Positions 21,541 through 32,849 of a DNA stretch of 64,000 bases are shown here, piece by piece. The first letter of the stretch is position 1. Each line of letters begins with the position of its first letter. Both the position numbers and the translations under genes were made by a program. Origin of the DNA: Petrolisthes cinctipes (lineage: Eukaryota > Arthropoda > Malacostraca > Decapoda > Porcellanidae); assembly GCA_033782935.1 (NCBI GenBank), contig JAWQEG010000634.1, positions 229,501 to 293,500 on the forward strand. The letters run 5' to 3'. Under the pieces are notes generated by a model. That model was not told the DNA's origin and did no database searches. It saw only the letters and a list, made by a program, of their open reading frames with translations.

Positions 21541-22510
21541 TGTAGAGAGGGTGGAGGTTGGGGTGGAGGGGGTGAGAGAGAGGAAATGAGATAAAAAGAG
21601 AGAGAAGGAGAATGAGGACATGACTGCATCGTAAAGAGGAAGAGATAAGAGAGATGAATGGAGAGTGGTATGATGGCAGTGTGACTATATAGGGAAGAGG
21701 GTGAATTAAACAGAAATGGGAGTGGAGGAGAAGGAAGGAAAGAAGGGAGAAGGAGAACGAACTGTGGTGTAATGTGAGAGAGGGAAAAGGAAGGAAGGGA
21801 GTAGGAAAAGTGAAATAAAATAGAAATGGGAATGTTTTCAAGCAATCAGTGTACGATAGTAAAGACATTGTAAAGAATTATTATAATAGTCGATGTGAAG
21901 ACGGATACGAAATAACTATATCTTTGACTTTACGAGAAAAAATTATTACACATACAACACAACCAATCAAACCTAGTATGAAAATGATGAGTGTATACAG
22001 TGTCTTGTGATTCTACGATGCACTACATAATTATATAGTAATTTGTATGTGGCGGACTCAGACCTGGGGCTGTGAAAATAATTAATGACTCAGTAACTTA
22101 AATCGTTTCACGCATGTTTTCATTTTTTTTTTTTTTTTTTCACTGTCGAGTTCCCGGTACTGACAGCATTCGTTTCTATTATCAAAAGTGACTTTTAAGT
22201 GTACATAGTATTTCCTCTTGTGTTCCTTTGCTTCTCTATTTGTTCACACATGTTCCTCTTATTTACTCTGCGTGGTGTTCACTCCCTCATTCCTTCCTCC
22301 ATTATTATTATTATTATTATTATTTTTATTTATTTATTTTTTTTTTAACTTGGGAGTGGTGCGTCTGGTTCTTGGATGTAGGTGTGGCAGGAGGAAGTGT
22401 AGTGAGGGAGTGGTAAGCACTAAACAATGTGGGAAGGAAATGCGTACAGGGAGAAGGAACGCAGGAATATAGCTAGATATATAAAAAAAATGAAGGAAGA
22501 AGTGTAGAAT

Positions 22511-22560
<50 letters not shown>

Positions 22561-22671
22561 GTGAGTAATATGAAAGAAGCATAGTGAGGGAAGGAGTGTT
22601 TAGGAAGGAAGGAAGGAAGGAAGGAAGGAAGGAGTGATTGGATGTATGGATGGAATAAAAAATGGAGAGAT

Positions 22672-22775
22672 GATTGATTGATTGATTGAAATTTATTTGA
22701 CTCCGTAACAGCGAAGTTATATAGCGCCAGAAGAAGGTGATAGAGAGGTGAGACAGGAAGCAAGCAGAAAGGAAA
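22672..22775 (-). mobile_element. 3' end of a non-LTR retrotransposon with (TCAA)n tail
   Basis: Inverted copy of 39360-39467: shares TCTCACCTCTCTATCACCTT, CTTCTGGCGCTATAT and GCTGTTACGG, ending in the (ATTG)n run at 22672-22687. Tandem-tailed 3' ends are typical of several LINE clades; no coding part is attached. Confidence 0.6.
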
Positions 22776-22884
22776 TAGAAAGAAAGGAGGGATAGTTGAG
22801 AATGGAGGGAGGAAGGAAGGCAAGATAATATTATGTAAGGAGTGAATAAATGGATGGAATAATGAATGAAATGAAATAAATTAT

Positions 22885-23140
22885 AACAAAAATAATGGTG
22901 GCCTGTTGTTGTTGTTGTTGTTGTTGAAGTTCCTCAAGCTGTCTGCCGAACAGCCCCGAGCCCCTGAGGAAGGCTATGGCTTGAACCGGGCTTTCCCACA
23001 GTGCCCTCAGTGAGTGTATCTTGTGTTGTTGGCGAGTGTCGTTATGTTCGTTGTGGCCTGTTGTTGCTTGGAATAGTTTGGAGGAATCAGTTGCTCCAAA
23101 TTTACCACCAACACAGTACTACCGGCCCCTTTATTAAATG
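22885..23140. mobile_element. Family B MITE interrupted by a LINE 3' tail
   Basis: AATAATGGTGGCCTGTTGTTG at the left resumes as GTGGCCTGTTGTTGCTTGGA at 23055. In between lies a minus-strand LINE 3' end (22905-23060): (TTG)n followed by AAGTTCCTCAAGCTGTCTGC. The same tail occurs at 45432-45620. The GTGGCCTGTTGTTG repeated on both sides looks like a target duplication. Confidence 0.6.
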
Positions 23141-23164
23141 CTACACCCAATACGTAAAGGAAAT

Positions 23165-23335
23165 GAATTGAGGACAGTGTGATCGTGTATGAGACCTGGT
23201 GGCTTCTGATTCCTCCTGACTATATGCCACGAAACAAGCTCCTTCAATATAGATGGTGTTTCGTGGCAATATTTGAAGAACTCGCTAACCTCCAATTATC
23301 TAACTATATACATCACAGAGTCCCTCTATTAAGAG
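23165..23335. mobile_element. GTTTCGTGGCA hairpin MITE (family C)
   Basis: Core GCCACGAAACAAGCTCCTTC, complement GGTGTTTCGTGGCAATATTT, left end GTGTGATCGTGTATGAGA, right end ACATCACAGAGTCCC. Confidence 0.72.
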
Positions 23336-23387
23336 TGTGTGTGTGGTTTTGCAATAACCCAATGAGTGGCGTTGTCTGTTCAGTGTC

Positions 23388-23418
23388 TAGGTTAGGTTAG
23401 GTTAGGTTAGGTTAGGTT
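23388..23418 (+). repeat. Interstitial TTAGG telomere-type repeat
   Basis: Six tandem GGTTA/TTAGG units, the ancestral arthropod telomere repeat. Internal rather than terminal, since unique sequence continues on both sides. Confidence 0.75.
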
Positions 23419-23785
23419 CTAGCTAAGTATGTAGAGTTAGGCATGCAGTGAGTCAGACAGATAGATAGATAGTTATTTATACAGATAGATTATTCTTTTC
23501 GTCTGTTTGTTTAACTTAAAAAAATAGAGTCGCTATATGACGGAACTGCCACAAGCAGGAAAAAATGGTGAAGAGAATGTTCAGAAACCCTCACATGACC
23601 ACAGACAAGAGAAAGTATATATAGGCTGCCAGGAAATGGACAGAAATGAACGTGAGTGGGAAGGAATATTCGGGAAAGGCTGAAAGGAAGTCGGTCAAAA
23701 AAGAAACATTTATAATTAGTAAGTGCGGGGCATTTTGAGAAATATTATGATGGTGAGCCAAAAATAAACATAAAGAGGTAAATAA

Positions 23786-23840
<55 letters not shown>

Positions 23841-23897
23841 AGGTTGTTTTGAAATAAAGAAGATTGTAAGAGTAAAACAGATGTATCAAAATAGTTA

Positions 23898-24075
23898 AGG
23901 GGGTAGGCCTACTATACTTTTGGTACGTTGGAGCAACTTGATTCCTCCAAAGTATGTCAGTAAACAGCTTGGATCAGATTAACAATATCAATGGTGGTCA
24001 GTTGCTTGGATTAGTTTGGAGGGATTAGTTGCTCCAAATTTACCAACATTGTACTGTAGCATGCCCTTAATTATG
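23898..24075. mobile_element. Hairpin MITE (family B)
   Basis: GTTAAGGGGGTAG at the left and GCCCTTAATTA at the right; interior GATTCCTCCAAAGTATGTCA and AGTTTGGAGGGATTAGTTGC. Confidence 0.65.
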
Positions 24076-24362
24076 TGTATAGTGTTCCCTTACATTGTCA
24101 ATGAGTGTCCGAGCGAGGTTTCCAGGCAAGCCAGTAAGCTCGTCTATGATTGGTTAGGTTATGTTCTGGACCAATTATAGACGCAGTTACAAGACGTGCT
24201 GGCTGGACCAATCAGAGACTTCAGGTGTAGTCAGGAGCACCTGCCTGTAGGCCCTTCCGGTTTGACATGACTTGGTTCCTATTGTTTACCTATCAAGTGA
24301 AAGTCAACGGTAGGTAATCCCACTGACGTCACAAGTCTTCCTGCCAGATATCCGCTTTCCTC

Positions 24363-24540
24363 CTTAAGGGGATAATATATTTTTGGTTACTGGTACTTAC
24401 ATTGGGTATCCCTATAATTCCTCCAAAGTGTGCCTGGCTGGAAACAGGACCAGATTAACAAAAGTAATGATGGCCTGTTGTTTCTTGGAATAGGTTGGAG
24501 GAATCAGTTGCTCCAGATTTACCTCTGTACTACTACTTTA
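24363..24540. mobile_element. Hairpin MITE (family B)
   Basis: TTAAGGGGATAATATATTTT start, AATTCCTCCAAAGTGTGCCT and TTGGAGGAATCAGTTGCTCC in the body. Confidence 0.65.
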
Positions 24541-25819
24541 AACAAACAAAAATGCTGGAGTGACACGATGCAAATTCGAAGCAGACAATGAACTTGCTAA
24601 TTCGAGGTTATGTATAAAGTGTATACGTTAATGTGTCAGTGAAAGTCCCATTCTATGTATTTGTCCAGGGAGGATTTGCATACACCCATCCTGTTCTCAT
24701 TTATATTCCATACAGAAGTAGTGTTTATCATGCCGTCAAATCTTAATATGTTATTCTGTCGCTGGAAAATTTTTGGGTTGATGACTTTAATAATTAAATA
24801 TATATATATATAAAGTTTTCCTCTGACATTGAAAGTACTGTACAGCAATCTGGCGAAAGTAAAAAAAAAAAAAAAAAGTAATATTACACAAAACCAAGTA
24901 TCCTGTTAATTAAGTATGGGTTAATTAAGTACGAGGTTGTCAGCCCTAGAAGAGAAAATAAATGACTGCATTGATTTCTCCTACCCATACCACGAAACAA
25001 ACACTGCTTTCATTATAAGTATATGTAATGTGTTTTGTACAGTACCCGAGTTTGATGCATCAGTACCGACACAGCTGAGAGCAATACTTCTCACCTTGTT
25101 GTTCTATATCATTACCAACGGATACAATGAATCTCTGAACAGTTTTCGTGAATAGGCTACGTTTGCCTGTGTTATTTCATTTGTTTTGGTTATTAATGCA
25201 ATGAGCATAAAGAATTGATAGTGGTGACTGTACTGTATCAACACTCTCTTAATTGTTCCCATCTCCTCAGGACTTGTTGGTGTTAGTTTGTGTATATGTT
25301 CTAACGTAATAAAAATATATATATATATTGTTCCCTTCTCCCAATAGTAATAACAACAATTTACCCCCCCTCCCCATCACCGCTACTTACACTCCCACCC
25401 ATCCCCTTATAACAGTAACTTATTATACTTTACTTACACTCTCCCTCCCTCTTATCGCCACCTGCACTGCGCTGACCGTAAATTTCCCTGCATGGTGACC
25501 TCTACCCTCGTACATAATTACCCCCTCCACTCATCTTCTTCCCTTACCCTATAATTTTACCCTCCCCAAGAGATCCCCATTCCCTGCAGTCATTCGTAAT
25601 TATAGCTCATTCAATACGACCATTTCCACGAAAGACAACATCTGACTTTTGAAACTGAGTAAGGGCAGACAACGCCTCTCAGTCAGACACCACCACAGAT
25701 CACAGACATATCATGTAACTTTGAGGGACGTGGCTGGAATGTGATCATATAATAATAATATACTCCGAGGGAAAAGGGAGTATTGGTACCATGACGAAAC
25801 TTCTCCAATGCTGATGTTG
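24541..25819. other. No gene seen; pyrimidine-rich tract
   Basis: Only short chance frames. 25330-25580 is C+T-rich on the plus strand (CCCTCCCTCTT-type). A weak trace of a family C core (ACCACGAAACAAACACTGC) sits at 24990. Confidence 0.5.
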
Positions 25820-26017
25820 TACAGTCATGGTCAGTAGTCCTCTAACTATATACGAATATTTGAAACGACGGCTTCTAAAAATGGTGCCAAACTACATAGA
25901 CATAATTATTAATCTGTAAATAATATTTGTTCATAAGATTCATTATCATGACTCACTTTCATTAACCCGATGAAAGAACTTTTTTGAAAGAGCTTTTTTT
26001 CTTTTTCCGTGACTGTA
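25820..26017. mobile_element. TA-flanked MITE, TACAGTCATGGTCAGTAGTC family
   Basis: Ends TACAGTCATGG and complement of CCGTGACTGTA; interior TTCATAAGATTCATTATCAT and CATTAACCCGATG shared with 39735-39804. Confidence 0.7.
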
Positions 26018-26412
26018 TACCATGTCAATCAAGTATAAGGAAAGATAAAAAGTACTGTAGGCTACATGTCCAAGAGAGAGAGAGAGAAAAAAAAAACAGA
26101 GATGAAAAAGAAGCTTCAAGGTTTTATGTCTATATTTTATTTTTATTTTTTGATCTATCACATTTTTTTTCACGGATCCCTCCATTCACATGACTGACAG
26201 TGTGTTCGTTCATCTAATCCAGAAGCTGGGGTGATTTTATACACGAAGGGAGAAGGAGGATGTTGTGAAACCTGCCCCTTCTCCTTGAATGAAGTCCTTT
26301 GATTTAATTTCCTGTTTGACATAACGTTACGCATGAAATCGACAGGTAAGCACTCTTGCCTTGCTCTTTTTGAGGTTGTAATGGTGAAGGCTTTACGAAC
26401 TGTAATGTACTG

Positions 26413-26680
26413 TACTATGAGCGGCAAAAGTCCCGTCGCGTCACTCAGCGCTTCTTGAAGGATATAAGTATAACATAAATGCTAATAAGCTAATAATCAA
26501 ACAAATGTATTCACAGTCATACAGAAGTACAACATATCCGATAAGCAAATTAATATATTTCTCTGTTGTTGTTGTTGTTTCTAGTTTATATACGTGCCTG
26601 TGAAGCAAATATTTCCATACTATAGGACAGTAATTCATAAACTGGCAGATGTAGCCACAGGAAATTTGCCGCTGACTGTA
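26413..26680. mobile_element. TA-flanked MITE, GCGGCAAA family
   Basis: Right end TTTGCCGCTGACTGTA; left end decayed but retains GAGCGGCAAAAGTCCCGTCG, which matches 10862-11028. Confidence 0.65.
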
Positions 26681-27191
26681 CCACCCAAATGGTCATAATA
26701 TGGCACCATGAAAGATGCTATACTTTGCACTGCTATCAAAACTTAACTCACGTGAAGGAACTTTATTGGATGATTTTGTAGTTTGGTTACAGGCAGCCTA
26801 GGCCTACTTTATCACGAGGTACACGTACGGTTGGCCACAGAAATCCTTACAAAGTCTATATGGCAAGAGAGGTCATTATTCTGGAAGTACTGCAATGAAT
26901 GGTCTAAATGTGACTCGCTGATTAGCAAAACAACAAACTTAAAAATTATGTTGTATTATAGTTACGTAGTCTTGCATTTTCTACATGTTGTAATAAACCC
27001 TCGAAAACAACATCATGTGTAGGAATTCTTGTGGCCAATAGTACGTGTTGTTATTATCTTTTGCTGCATTCCACATGATTCATACCGGTGGTGTTTCTTC
27101 ATCAGTGAAAGGAGAGATAAGCTATATACCATGACAGTGACGTTTATCTGAAAACTATTACAGTGATTCATGTTTTAATAGATATACCCTT

Positions 27192-27380
27192 AAAGGGGAG
27201 GTCTGTACACTGTTGGTGAATCTGGAGTAACTGATTCTTCCAAGCTATTCCAAGCAACAGGCCATTGGCCATTATTTTTATCAATTTGGTCCTGTTTTTT
27301 TCCTGGCATACTTTGGAGGAATCAAGGCGCTCTAATGTAGACTACAGTACATACCAAAAGCGTATTACCCCCTTAAACCT
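27192..27380. mobile_element. Hairpin MITE (family B), opposite orientation
   Basis: CCTTAAAGGGGAGG at the left, CCCCCTTAAA at the right; TTCCAAGCTATTCCAAGCAA and CATACTTTGGAGGAATCAAG inside. Confidence 0.65.
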
Positions 27381-27697
27381 CGGCTGAGTAAATATAGCCC
27401 ACAATTGTCCCTGCCTAACCAACTGAGATGAGTTTTGGATATATCAATAAACCTACCCAAACGGCTTGTGAATAAGGTAATGTGCTTAGTCCGTCTAATG
27501 CGAGACAAAATCCCCGGTTGGTCTATATAGATTTAACCAGCAGTTATATACTCTGAAAGTAGGAAATATTGGCTTTTGAAATTATCGAGAGTTTTCCTGG
27601 TAGACTGTATCCTTAACTAAAAACGTTTCCATGATAAAAATAGACGGTAGAGTTTTTTTGTTTTGTTTTTTTTGTAGGAAAGTTCATCACAATAAAT

Positions 27698-27885
27698 TAA
27701 GGGCGGATTCTCTTATTGGTGAATTGGAAGGTCTGTGATTCCTCCATACTATGCTACGAAACAGATCCCTATATTAGTACCATACACTGAGGGTGTCTGT
27801 TTTCTGGCATAGCTTGGTGGGGGAATAAGAGACCTTCCGATTCACCAACACAAGAATCTCCCCATGTTTAATCAGGGAGGCAGCT
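27698..27885. mobile_element. Hairpin MITE (family D)
   Basis: TTAAGGGCGGATTCTCTTAT at the left, GAATCTCCCCATGTTTAA at the right, with AATTGGAAGGTCTGTGATTC / GAGACCTTCCGATTCACC arms. TTAA-like sequence at both edges. Confidence 0.65.
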
Positions 27886-28069
27886 CTGAGAATTTTTAGC
27901 ACCCAAGCCAGCCGTGTTGTGCAATGAGGCTCTGCGGTTATGACACGGGTAATTGTGAGTTCTGGTGTTGAATATATTACCCATTTCCTGGAGTATTGAT
28001 TAGGTGTGGTAAGGTGGACCCAGGCTTACTCACGTCTTTTCATACTCTCTGGCATGTCGTCATCCTTCA

Positions 28070-28200
28070 CTCTATTATTTTGCTATGGAAATTTTTAATC
28101 TAATGTTTTGCTATTGAGACTTTTACTCTAAATGTTTTCTTGCTATTGAATTTTTTACTCTAATATTTTCTTGCTATTGAAACTTTTACTCTGATTTTTT
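28070..28200. repeat. Minisatellite, about 35-bp unit
   Basis: Four imperfect copies of TTTTACTCTAATATTTTCTT GCTATTGAAAC-type sequence. Confidence 0.8.
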
Positions 28201-28444
28201 TTCAATTGAGTTTTTTTTTTAATTTGTTGAGATTTTTATTTTCTTGGTTACAAAGGGGTAGGATACAGTCTGTTGAGTATGTAGCCATTGTTATCCAGCC
28301 TTATGAGTATGGACAGTTCAGATCATGGATGAGTGGGTAACTTAGGTGAAACTATATGTAAATGAGTTCAGATTAGCATTTATGTGAGTGGAATGAGAAG
28401 GGTAGGTTAGTGAGTGGCTGCATGGATGTATGAAAGGGACTGGG

Positions 28445-28551
28445 TGGATGCTGTGTGTGTGTGTGTGTGTGTATGAGAGGAGGATCTTGATGGATCAAAT
28501 GTGTGTGTGTGTGTGTGTGTGCATGAGACAGGAGGATCTTGATGGATCAAA

Positions 28552-28588
<37 letters not shown>

Positions 28589-28632
28589 ATGAGACAGGAG
28601 GATCTTGATGAATGAAATGTGTGTGTGTGTAA
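28445..28632. repeat. Minisatellite combining (GT)n and GAGACAGGAGGATCTTGATG
   Basis: Three to four copies, each a (GT)n run plus a conserved ~35-bp block. The plus-strand frame with poly-(Val-Cys) is not a gene. Confidence 0.85.
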
Positions 28633-28755
28633 TTTTCAAGACAATTACACCCTTAACGTGCATATCAGAGAGTCACCGTGATGCGAGTAATTCACGGAGA
28701 GTAAGTTTCTTCCTGGTAATTTCAGCATACAACTCTAAAAAGACCTCACTTACTG

Positions 28756-28925
28756 TACAGTCGCGATCCAAAATATGCATCCAGGTTTGCTCCGAATAGC
28801 CTGATCGAGTATTAAGCGAACTCAAGCAAATATGAGACAGGATAAGCGTTGTAATTGTTTCATTAGTACGTCAAATTATTCTAAACTTCAACAAGACCTG
28901 GATACAAATTTTGTATTACTAGTGT
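28756..28925. mobile_element. TA-flanked MITE
   Basis: Left TACAGTCGCGATCCAAAATA then TGCATCCAGGT, right complement with TACAAA and ATCCAGGT. Shares its right TA with the next element. Confidence 0.7.
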
Positions 28926-29141
28926 ACAGTTGGACACAGGAAATGGTGGTACAACCCAGGTGAAAGATACTTGTCCCATTTGAGTAACCAATGTCTATTA
29001 TCAGGTACTTGCTTTTTATTACCATCCTCAATACTGACTTCTGCCCCTGGTGTCTCCTATTTGGCACTAAGGAACTTGATATTGGGAGGAATTTTCCATC
29101 TTTCACTTGGGCTGTACCACGAATTCTTGTGTCCAACTGTA
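28924..29141. mobile_element. Hairpin MITE, TACAGTTGGACACARGAA family
   Basis: Arms TACAGTTGGACACAGGAAAT and complement of GAATTCTTGTGTCCAACTGT, plus GTACAACCCAGGTGAAAGAT paired with TCTTTCACTTGGGCTGTAC. Open frames on both strands follow from the palindrome. Confidence 0.8.
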
Positions 29142-29475
29142 CATACCGACTACTGCTTACTAACCATTTATTCCTCTAAGCTGCATGTGGAAGGAAGATC
29201 ACTGATGATATAAAAGGCAATGTGTTTCCTGTATTAGTTTGAAGGATGATTCGACCACTGTACTGTATATATGAACACTCAAGAGAAACAATCATAAGGG
29301 AAAGAAGAAAGGAAGGATGTGCCACCACTAACTTTAAACGAGGGTGGTCATTGGTACAGTTGAGGATATAATATAAAACAGACACACTTGAAACGGGGCC
29401 CTTCACTGAGCATATTTTTAGGATGAGACGTTGTTTGTAGAGACGACGTGCCCTATATTATGTTTTATTGGTATA

Positions 29476-29686
29476 GTGAAACCAGTACAGCTGGTTGCTA
29501 TAGAATATGCCCCTTCACAAGCCCAGGCCCCGTGTAGGCATAATCTGGGTTGGAAGGGTCAATTCCGTGACGTTCATCAGAAGTAAATAAAAATTCAAAT
29601 CTGGCGCTGTACTGATAGTGGAGCCACCTGGAGGTGGTGAGGTGAGGTATTAAGCCCCTCCTCCGCTGAATACCGCTCGTCCACTC
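29476..29686 (+). repeat. DIRS left inverted terminal repeat
   Basis: 211 bp from GTGAAACCAGTACAGCTGGT to CGCTCGTCCACTC, with no mismatch seen against the complement of 36667-36877. The outermost few bases differ between ends (ATTGGTATA here, ATTGGTTT on the other). Confidence 0.95.
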
Positions 29687-30456
29687 TGTCGCGGAACACA
29701 CGCCTGTCAACATCTACGCTCCTCGCTGCTACGCTATGGTATTGTGTCGCGTGTTCCTGCTAATTTTCTATTTTTCTTTTGTGTTCTAGTGGCTGGCCTG
29801 CTTTGCAGATGTATATTGTGTGTTTTCTAGGAGGGTTTTTAGGTGTTTATGGGGTTTTTTCTTCGTTAGGACTTAGTTCTTTCCTTAAGCGAAGGGGGCT
29901 TTTCAGCCCCTGTTTTCGGAGTTTTTCTCCGTCTGTCCCCTATTTCACTGTCCCTCCTGCCACTAGTACATTCTTCATGTGTATTTTATCGGGGTTTTCT
30001 GGGGTTTTTAGCGAGATTAGTGGGTCCCACGTGGGACTTCCCCACTCCACGTGGTGACCACATGGGGTCTTTGCAGACCTTCCTCTTACCTCCCCCGATT
30101 ATTTTGTGTCCCCTCTCGGTAAGGGGGAGGGAGAATTGTGCCCTGGTTCTCTCTGCCTCTCCCGAGCGGGGGTTTTTTATTTTATTTTGGGGTTTTTTCC
30201 ATTATTTCAGCCTGGAGTGTTCTTCTCAGGCTATCGGGTCCCCTCCTACCCCTCCTTCTGGTTCTTCGGTCCGGGGGGCCCCCTTTTTTACCCGCTCCAT
30301 GTGGCGGACGATTATGGTTTTACGGGGTTTTTTTCCCTGGGCGGCTGCGCGAGTGTGGGGGATTGTGTTCTGGTCCCCAGGTTCAGCGGGCGTGTCCCGC
30401 GCTTCTTTCCTTCGGGGAGGATGGGTTTGTGTTCCAGTGTTTGCACGTGTTAACCC

Positions 30457-32849
30457 ATGTTTGTGTATTCTTTTCTCCCCCAGCCTACTCGTGCCCTTTG
30501 TGCTGCCTCAGGATGTACCGTGCGGGTCTCGCCTGACGGACACCTGCACTGTTCTCCTCACGCACCCTGCTTCACTCCCTTGGGTTACGACCCTTTGGCG
30601 TGTGGTGTGTGCCGCCCCTGGGCTGAGTTGTGTCGGGTTACCTCCCCTTCTGCCCGCTCTAAACTCCCTGCCCTTGCTTCTCTTCGTATGGCGTGGACGA
30701 GGGCTAGGAGAATGGCCCACAAACGAGACGGTTCTTCTTTGGCGTGGGTGGACCCGATTTTGGGAGCGGACCTGGGTTTATTCAGGACCCGTTACCCTTC
30801 TTCCTGTCTCTCGGAGTCTCAGGGGCTAGAACCTCCTGAGGCCCGAGAGATTGAGCCTGCTTCCCTAGACGGTACTACGACTCCTTCTCGGGGCTTATCC
30901 CCCCGGGAAGCGAGCGAGTCTGTCGCGCTGGTTCCCCCGACTGCCTCACCGGTACAAGGGCCCAGCAGGGAACCCCCAGCTTCGCCTCCTGCTAGAGCTG
31001 GCTCCTCAGGCCTCTCTAGAGGACGCAAGCGTTCGGCTAAAAGGTCCCGCCACTCCAGGAAGTCCCGTGCTCGTCGCCGTTCTCCTTCCTCCTCGTCTTC
31101 GTCGTCCTCTTCCTCTTCTTCGTCGTCGGGGAGCTCTCCTTCGCCCGCCCGCAATTCCCGCAGGGGTAAGCGGGGGGGGGACAGCCCCTCGTCGAGGAAG
31201 ATAGTTAAGATCTTCCACACCCTTATTCCTCACGCTTTTCCTGGGGCTTCCGTCGCGCAACCTCAGGCTGTCGCTACGGAACCCGCTCCTGTTCCCCCGC
31301 CTCCCGCTGCTGCTCCCGTCGAGGGCTCGAGTCCTCCCGGGGATGTGGGAGTCCTTTTCGTGCCTCCCGTTTCCCCAGGGCTCGAGTCTCCGTCGGGGGA
31401 CGTAGCTGAGGAGTTGGTTACCTCCGCACCCCCGTCCCCGTCACCCCCTCCTTCAGGAGACGGATACCTTCCCTACTCTTGGTCTCTCCTTCCTCCTGCT
31501 TGGACCCACTCTTCGGAGGAGGGCAGACTGGTGGCCTGGTCTCCGGACACAGCTCAACCAGACGTGTGGATCCGGAGGGATGACGTCGTGGTGAAGTGGG
31601 GGGCGGATGAGAAGGGCGAGGCTATTCCCTTCTACAAGGTCCGTCCTATCTCAGCGCCCTTACCCACTTCAGCTAGGGTGTCCTCTGCGGCTACCCTGGA
31701 CGCGATGGGTTTCCTGGTGGAGTACAGCCAGCTACACTTGTCCGGGGCTTGGAGGATTGACCGCTCACACGGTAACACGGCTCTCCTCCTTTCCCCGGAC
31801 GCGTACTTCCCGGGGGATAAGAGTGAAGGGGACCTGGATATTCCAGCCCTTCTCCTTAAGTCCCTGGACCACCAGAGGAACAACGCGCCCAGGAAGCCCC
31901 CTCCTCCGTCTTTCCCCGTCATCCTCCCTCATTCCCGGGCTCCCCCGGGCTTGAGGGAGTGCCTGTGGAAGACGGAGAAGGAGCCCCCGGTCCCCTATCA
32001 GCTGAAGGAGCCCGATGGTAAATTGAGGCAGGCGGAGTCTGCTACCCGTCTGGAGCTGGCCCACACCATCTCCACGGGAGCAGCCGCCTCTTTGATTAGG
32101 GACTGCCTCAACGCCCTAACAAACTCCTACCACGAGATGTCGGGTGTACAGCTAGCGTGAGTACCTTTCTCGTGTATCATGTTTGTAGGGATGCTGGGTG
32201 AAGGGTCTCCCTGTTACTCCCGGGTACTTATCCCCGGGTTCGCTCGGTTCTTTCTTTGTTTACCCCTTACAGTGACACCCTCTCTTCCATGGCCACCGTG
32301 ATGGAGGGCGTGGCGGCAATGGCTACCCACTTCATGCGGGAGGAGGCGAAGGCGTTCGCCGAGGCGAGACTGGCAACCCGCCAAGCGGCAGCTAAATCTG
32401 CGCCAGAAATGGCACAGAGGGGAGTGGTACGAGCTGTCCCCTTGTCCCCCGCCCTCTTTGACCAACCGGCGACAGACACGATCTTCGCCTCCCTCCCAAC
32501 GGTAATTAATTTACCAAAGCCTTCCACCTCCAAGTAAGTACCTCTCGTGTTCGTCTTACCCGAGTTGTCACGGGGTGAAATGAAAGGATTTTCGGGTCTA
32601 TTTTGGGTCCTAATCGTTCTGTTTGTCCGTAGGCCACGTGCCCCACAGCCAGCCAGACCAGCCTACCAGCCCCGGAGGCCCTCCCAGCCCTCCAGGCTAC
32701 CGAGGCCCTCCTATCCCACTCCCCCGAGAGCACACAACAGGCCCTCCCAGAGGGGCCAGCAGCCTTTTCGAGGAAGGGGACAGGTCCCCAAGCCCTTCGC
32801 GAAGCCCAAGTCCTTCAACCACCCCTCCCAGAAGGACCGCGCCACTTGA
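30457..32849 (+). CDS. DIRS gag-like protein (ORF1), three exons
   Basis: Nucleocapsid-type protein of the DIRS element. Exons 30457-32156, 32273-32533 and 32633-32849 join in frame through GTGAGT/TTACAG and GTAAGT/CCGTAG splice sites. N-terminus: a zinc-binding-like region with C-x4-C, SPDGH-x2-C and CGVC, resembling the DGH-C motif of other DIRS gags. Middle: an arginine/serine domain (GRKRSAKRSRHSRKSRARRR) followed by about 16 serines, then proline-rich sequence. C-terminus: basic, rich in RPS, QRG and FRGRG, RNA-binding in character, ending QKDRAT. The start is uncertain. ATG 30457 is the first in this frame, but a strong acceptor at 30483 allows splicing in phase from an upstream exon (ATG 30062, donor GTAAGG 30119). 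Confidence 0.8.
32157..32272 (+). other. Predicted spliceosomal intron 1 of DIRS gag
   Basis: 116 bp, GTGAGTACC to CCCCTTACAG with a pyrimidine-rich 3' part. An in-frame TGA lies at the donor; splicing restores the frame as Ala-Asp-Thr. Confidence 0.75.
32534..32632 (+). other. Predicted spliceosomal intron 2 of DIRS gag
   Basis: 99 bp, GTAAGTACC to TTTGTCCGTAG. Stop codon at the donor, frame restored as Lys-Pro-Arg. Confidence 0.75.

Noticed and set aside
28445..28632. CRISPR-like alternation of a repeat block with variable spacers
   Set aside because: The 'spacers' are (GT)n runs of varying length; this is a minisatellite in a eukaryotic genome.
28888..29213. Frames on both strands over 28.9-29.2 kb
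   Set aside because: They mirror each other because the region is a palindromic MITE.
30020..30829. 269-codon plus-strand frame at the start of the DIRS element
   Set aside because: Overlaps the gag frame out of register, lacks any motif and is compositionally driven; treated as leader sequence.
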